This document shows, one piece after another, positions 44,332 through 46,331 of a stretch of DNA of 46,331 bases. The stretch comes from Geoalkalibacter_A sp034189505. GTDB taxonomy: Bacteria > Desulfobacterota > Desulfuromonadia > Desulfuromonadales > Geoalkalibacteraceae. The notes under the pieces are model-generated. The model was not told the DNA's origin and did no database searches. It saw nothing but the letters and a program-made list of their open reading frames with translations. Numbering within the stretch: the first letter of the stretch is position 1; each line of letters opens with the position of its first letter. The position numbers were made by a program, and so were the translations under genes. The stretch covers positions 1 through 46,331 of the forward strand of contig JAXHUR010000020.1 of NCBI GenBank assembly GCA_034189505.1. Direction: 5' to 3'.

Positions 44332-44365
44332 AAAAAGGGGTTGTCTTGAGAAAGACAACCCCTTT
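44332..44365 (-). terminator. tRNA-Phe terminator
   Basis: GGGGTTGTCTT and AAGACAACCCC form an 11-bp stem followed on the minus strand by TTTTT, 8 bp past the tRNA 3' end. Confidence 0.88.
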
Positions 44366-44372
44366 GAACTTG

Positions 44373-44448
<76 letters not shown>

Positions 44449-44461
44449 AAGTGAGCCCATG

Positions 44462-44490
44462 TATATACGGAAAAGGATCGGGGCTGTCAA
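44462..44490 (-). promoter_or_regulatory. Promoter of tRNA-Phe
   Basis: On the minus strand, TTGACA (44485-44490), a 17-bp spacer and TATATA (44462-44467), close to the ideal sigma-70 promoter and 14 bp from the tRNA 5' end. Confidence 0.85.
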
Positions 44491-44594
44491 GGCAAAAAAA
44501 TTTGTAGCGAAAATAGTCGCCTGCGGTGAATGGCCTGCAGCAGGCAGGCAATACGGCAGGGCTGTGTTCCATAACTGGTTGTTCTGCCTTGAGA

Positions 44595-44622
44595 TTGCCA
44601 AAGCCCCAGGCTTTGGTAAGAT
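44595..44622 (+). promoter_or_regulatory. Possible otsA promoter with operator-like palindrome in the spacer
   Basis: TTGCCA (44595-44600), 16-bp spacer and TAAGAT (44617-44622). A perfect palindrome CCAAAGCC-n3-GGCTTTGG (44598-44616) fills the space between the two hexamers, a typical place for a repressor or a MerR-type activator. Confidence 0.4.
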
Positions 44623-44687
44623 CAACAGAGACACGGGTATGATTATTCCCAGGGGTTTTTATCGGTGAGCAAAGAGAGGTTGTTCCG

Positions 44688-46106
44688 ATGAGTGAAAAAC
44701 AGCAGAGACGGCTGATTGCCGTATCCAACCGCCTGCCCATCGCCGTCGACCGGGATGACCAGGGGCAGTGGCAGCTGACGGCCGGGGCCGGCGGCCTGGT
44801 CACGGCCCTTGCTCCAGTGCTCAAGGATCATCGGGGGATGTGGATCGGCTGGCCCGGCTGCGGCGAAGAGGCGCCGCTGGACTCTCTTCTGGAGGGTTTT
44901 GCCGACAAGCAGGGGTATTCCCTTGCCACCGTTCCTCTGTCTCAGGAGGAGGTGCGGGAGTATTACGAAGGGTTTTCCAACATGACGCTGTGGCCCCTGT
45001 TTCACGACCTGCTCGGCCACTGCCAGTTCAATCCCGATCACTGGCGCACCTATGTCGAGGTCAATCGCCGCTTTGCCGACGTGACCGTCGGAACGGTGCG
45101 TGACAACGATCTTATCTGGGTGCAGGATTACCAGCTCACCCTGATGGGCGCGCGGCTGCGGGAACTCAAAGTGAAAAATCCCCTGGCGTTCTTTCTTCAT
45201 ATCCCGTTTCCGGCACCCGATATGTTCAGACGCCTGCCATGGAAGAACGAGATCATGCAGGGGCTGCTCAGCTACGACCTGGTGGGATTTCAAACGCTGC
45301 GCGACCGCCGCAACTTCGTGCAGTGCGTCCGCGAGATGAATCCCAACATGAAAGCCGATATCCGCCGCCGGACTTCGACCCTGCACGAGGATGGGCGCTC
45401 GGTGAAAGTGGGGCATTTTCCGATCAGTATTGATTTCAACGAGTTCAACCGGCAGGCGCGCAGCAAAGAGGTGGCCGATGCCGCCTGGTATCTGCACGAA
45501 AAACTGGCCCGCCGCCAGCTGGTGCTGGGGGTGGATCGGCTCGACTACACCAAGGGGATTCCGGAGCGGATCCTGGCGTTTGAACGGCTGCTTGAGAACT
45601 ATCCCGACCTGCACCGCAACATAACTCTTTTACAGGTGGTGGTGCCCAGCCGCACCCAGGTGCCTGAATACCAGAAGCTCAAAGAAGAACTCGATCAGCT
45701 GGCAGGGCGTATTAATGCCGAGTACGGTGAACCGGGCTGGGTGCCGATCCACTACACCTTCCGCTCCCTGCCGCGCGAGCAGCTGCTGGCCCATTACCGG
45801 GCGGCGGAGATCGCCCTGATCACCCCTCTGCGCGACGGCATGAACCTGGTGGCCAAGGAATACTGCGCGGCATCCGTGGACGGCAACGGGGTGCTGATTC
45901 TGAGTGAGTTTGCCGGTGCGGCGGAGCAGCTCGGCCGTGCAGCCCTGCTGGTCAACCCCTATGATGTCGACGGCACCGCCGCCGCCATCCATCGCGCCTA
46001 TCACATGGAGGTCGAAGAACGCCGCAACCGCATGCGCCGCCTGCGTGCCTCGGTGCAGCGCAACAACGTGCACCGCTGGGTGCGCTATTTCATTGATTCA
46101 TTGTGA
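44688..46106 (+). CDS. otsA: Trehalose-6-phosphate synthase-like GT20 glycosyltransferase
   Basis: A 472-residue GT20 enzyme that should transfer glucose from a nucleotide sugar to glucose 6-phosphate, forming trehalose 6-phosphate. Landmarks are IAVSNRLPIAV and GAGGLVTAL (N-terminal loop), FFLHIPFPAPDMFRRLPW, the phosphate/nucleotide site VDRLDYTKGIPERI, and LRDGMNLVAKEY near the C-terminus. The usual HDYHL motif reads VQDYQLTL, so both His residues are Gln; the first corresponds to the substrate-contacting His154 of E. coli OtsA, so activity or specificity might differ. No otsB phosphatase follows in the window. GAGAGG lies before the ATG. Confidence 0.9.
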   Translation: MSEKQQRRLIAVSNRLPIAVDRDDQGQWQLTAGAGGLVTALAPVLKDHRGMWIGWPGCGEEAPLDSLLEGFADKQGYSLATVPLSQEEVREYYEGFSNMTLWPLFHDLLGHCQFNPDHWRTYVEVNRRFADVTVGTVRDNDLIWVQDYQLTLMGARLRELKVKNPLAFFLHIPFPAPDMFRRLPWKNEIMQGLLSYDLVGFQTLRDRRNFVQCVREMNPNMKADIRRRTSTLHEDGRSVKVGHFPISIDFNEFNRQARSKEVADAAWYLHEKLARRQLVLGVDRLDYTKGIPERILAFERLLENYPDLHRNITLLQVVVPSRTQVPEYQKLKEELDQLAGRINAEYGEPGWVPIHYTFRSLPREQLLAHYRAAEIALITPLRDGMNLVAKEYCAASVDGNGVLILSEFAGAAEQLGRAALLVNPYDVDGTAAAIHRAYHMEVEERRNRMRRLRASVQRNNVHRWVRYFIDSL

Positions 46107-46129
46107 AAAGTGTCATCTTTTACCGTCCC

Positions 46130-46239
46130 GCATGAGGTCGCAACGTCCATGACAAGGGTGTTTGGCGCCAGGGTGGCGCCAATCAAACGGCCAGGGATGG
46201 CGAAAAGTGGCCCTTGCCATGGACGTTGCGACCTCATGC
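46130..46239. repeat. Large nested inverted repeat
   Basis: Bases 46130-46151 and 46218-46239 are perfect 22-bp complements; with one mismatch the arms extend to 46158 and 46211 (29 bp). Inside is a second perfect hairpin, TTGGCGCC and GGCGCCAA (46162-46182), and a shorter GGCCA/TGGCC pairing. It lies 23 bp after the otsA stop. It may act as a terminator or be a small mobile palindromic element. From 46240 to the end I see nothing. Confidence 0.85.
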
Positions 46240-46331
46240 AGCAAGCGGTGGGGCCGGAATTTTTCCAATTTGTACTTGCGTTGCAGGCGCGTTGGAGTTA
46301 AATTCGGAAAAATCATTCAACAATTGAGGTT

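Overview
The window is the replication-origin neighbourhood of a chromosome. Gene order, roughly 55-60% G+C, a small multihaem-type cytochrome and a selenocysteine-type peroxiredoxin suggest a deltaproteobacterium of the Desulfuromonas/Geobacter/Pelobacter type (Desulfuromonadales sensu lato). That placement is inferred from gene content; no database search was possible.

Region 1 (1-15.2 kb, mostly minus strand): a small dihaem lipoprotein, a class A penicillin-binding protein (plus strand), an orphan TAXI-type binding lipoprotein, nth, a degenerate endonuclease/exonuclease/phosphatase-fold protein, a periplasmic cyclophilin, gpsA, a TPR membrane protein, then gyrA, gyrB, recF and dnaN. Region 2 (15.2-17.1 kb): dnaA with non-coding DNA on both sides carrying DnaA-box-like sites, the likely oriC. 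Region 3 (17.1-25.8 kb, plus strand): rpmH-rnpA-yidD-yidC-mnmE, a perfect parS, then mnmG-rsmG-parA-parB and a bactofilin. Gene direction flips at dnaA/rpmH, as expected for two replication forks leaving this point.

Region 4 (25.8-34 kb): an aminotransferase and a glutamate-cysteine ligase, a 157-bp MITE-like repeat whose near-identical inverted partner lies at position 1-119, then about 0.8 kb of non-coding DNA rich in hairpins. This ends in a structured leader with an intrinsic terminator just ahead of an operon made of an outer-membrane porin and a ProVWX-type quaternary-amine ABC importer. Region 5 (34-39.2 kb): an M3 oligopeptidase (minus), a NapH-like membrane ferredoxin, a Tyr-rich lipoprotein, and a peroxiredoxin with an in-frame UGA at the catalytic cysteine position, translationally coupled to another lipoprotein. 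Region 6 (39.2-46.3 kb): a divergent DisA/DAC-fold protein lacking the RHR motif, a GH65 glycosyl phosphorylase/hydrolase, a yeast Mtd1-like methylene-THF dehydrogenase, tRNA-Phe(GAA), a trehalose-6-phosphate synthase, and a large nested inverted repeat at the end.

Together the window holds replication and segregation machinery (dnaA, dnaN, recF, gyrAB, parAB/parS), RNA and membrane biogenesis genes (rnpA, yidCD, mnmEG, rsmG), and an accessory half with possible osmolyte genes (betaine-type uptake, trehalose synthesis, GH65) and redox genes (selenoperoxiredoxin, GshA, NapH-like protein). The points most worth a second look are the attenuator-like leader at 29.37-29.61 kb, the selenoprotein, the divergent DAC protein, a three-box DnaA cluster at the nth start, and the repeat elements.
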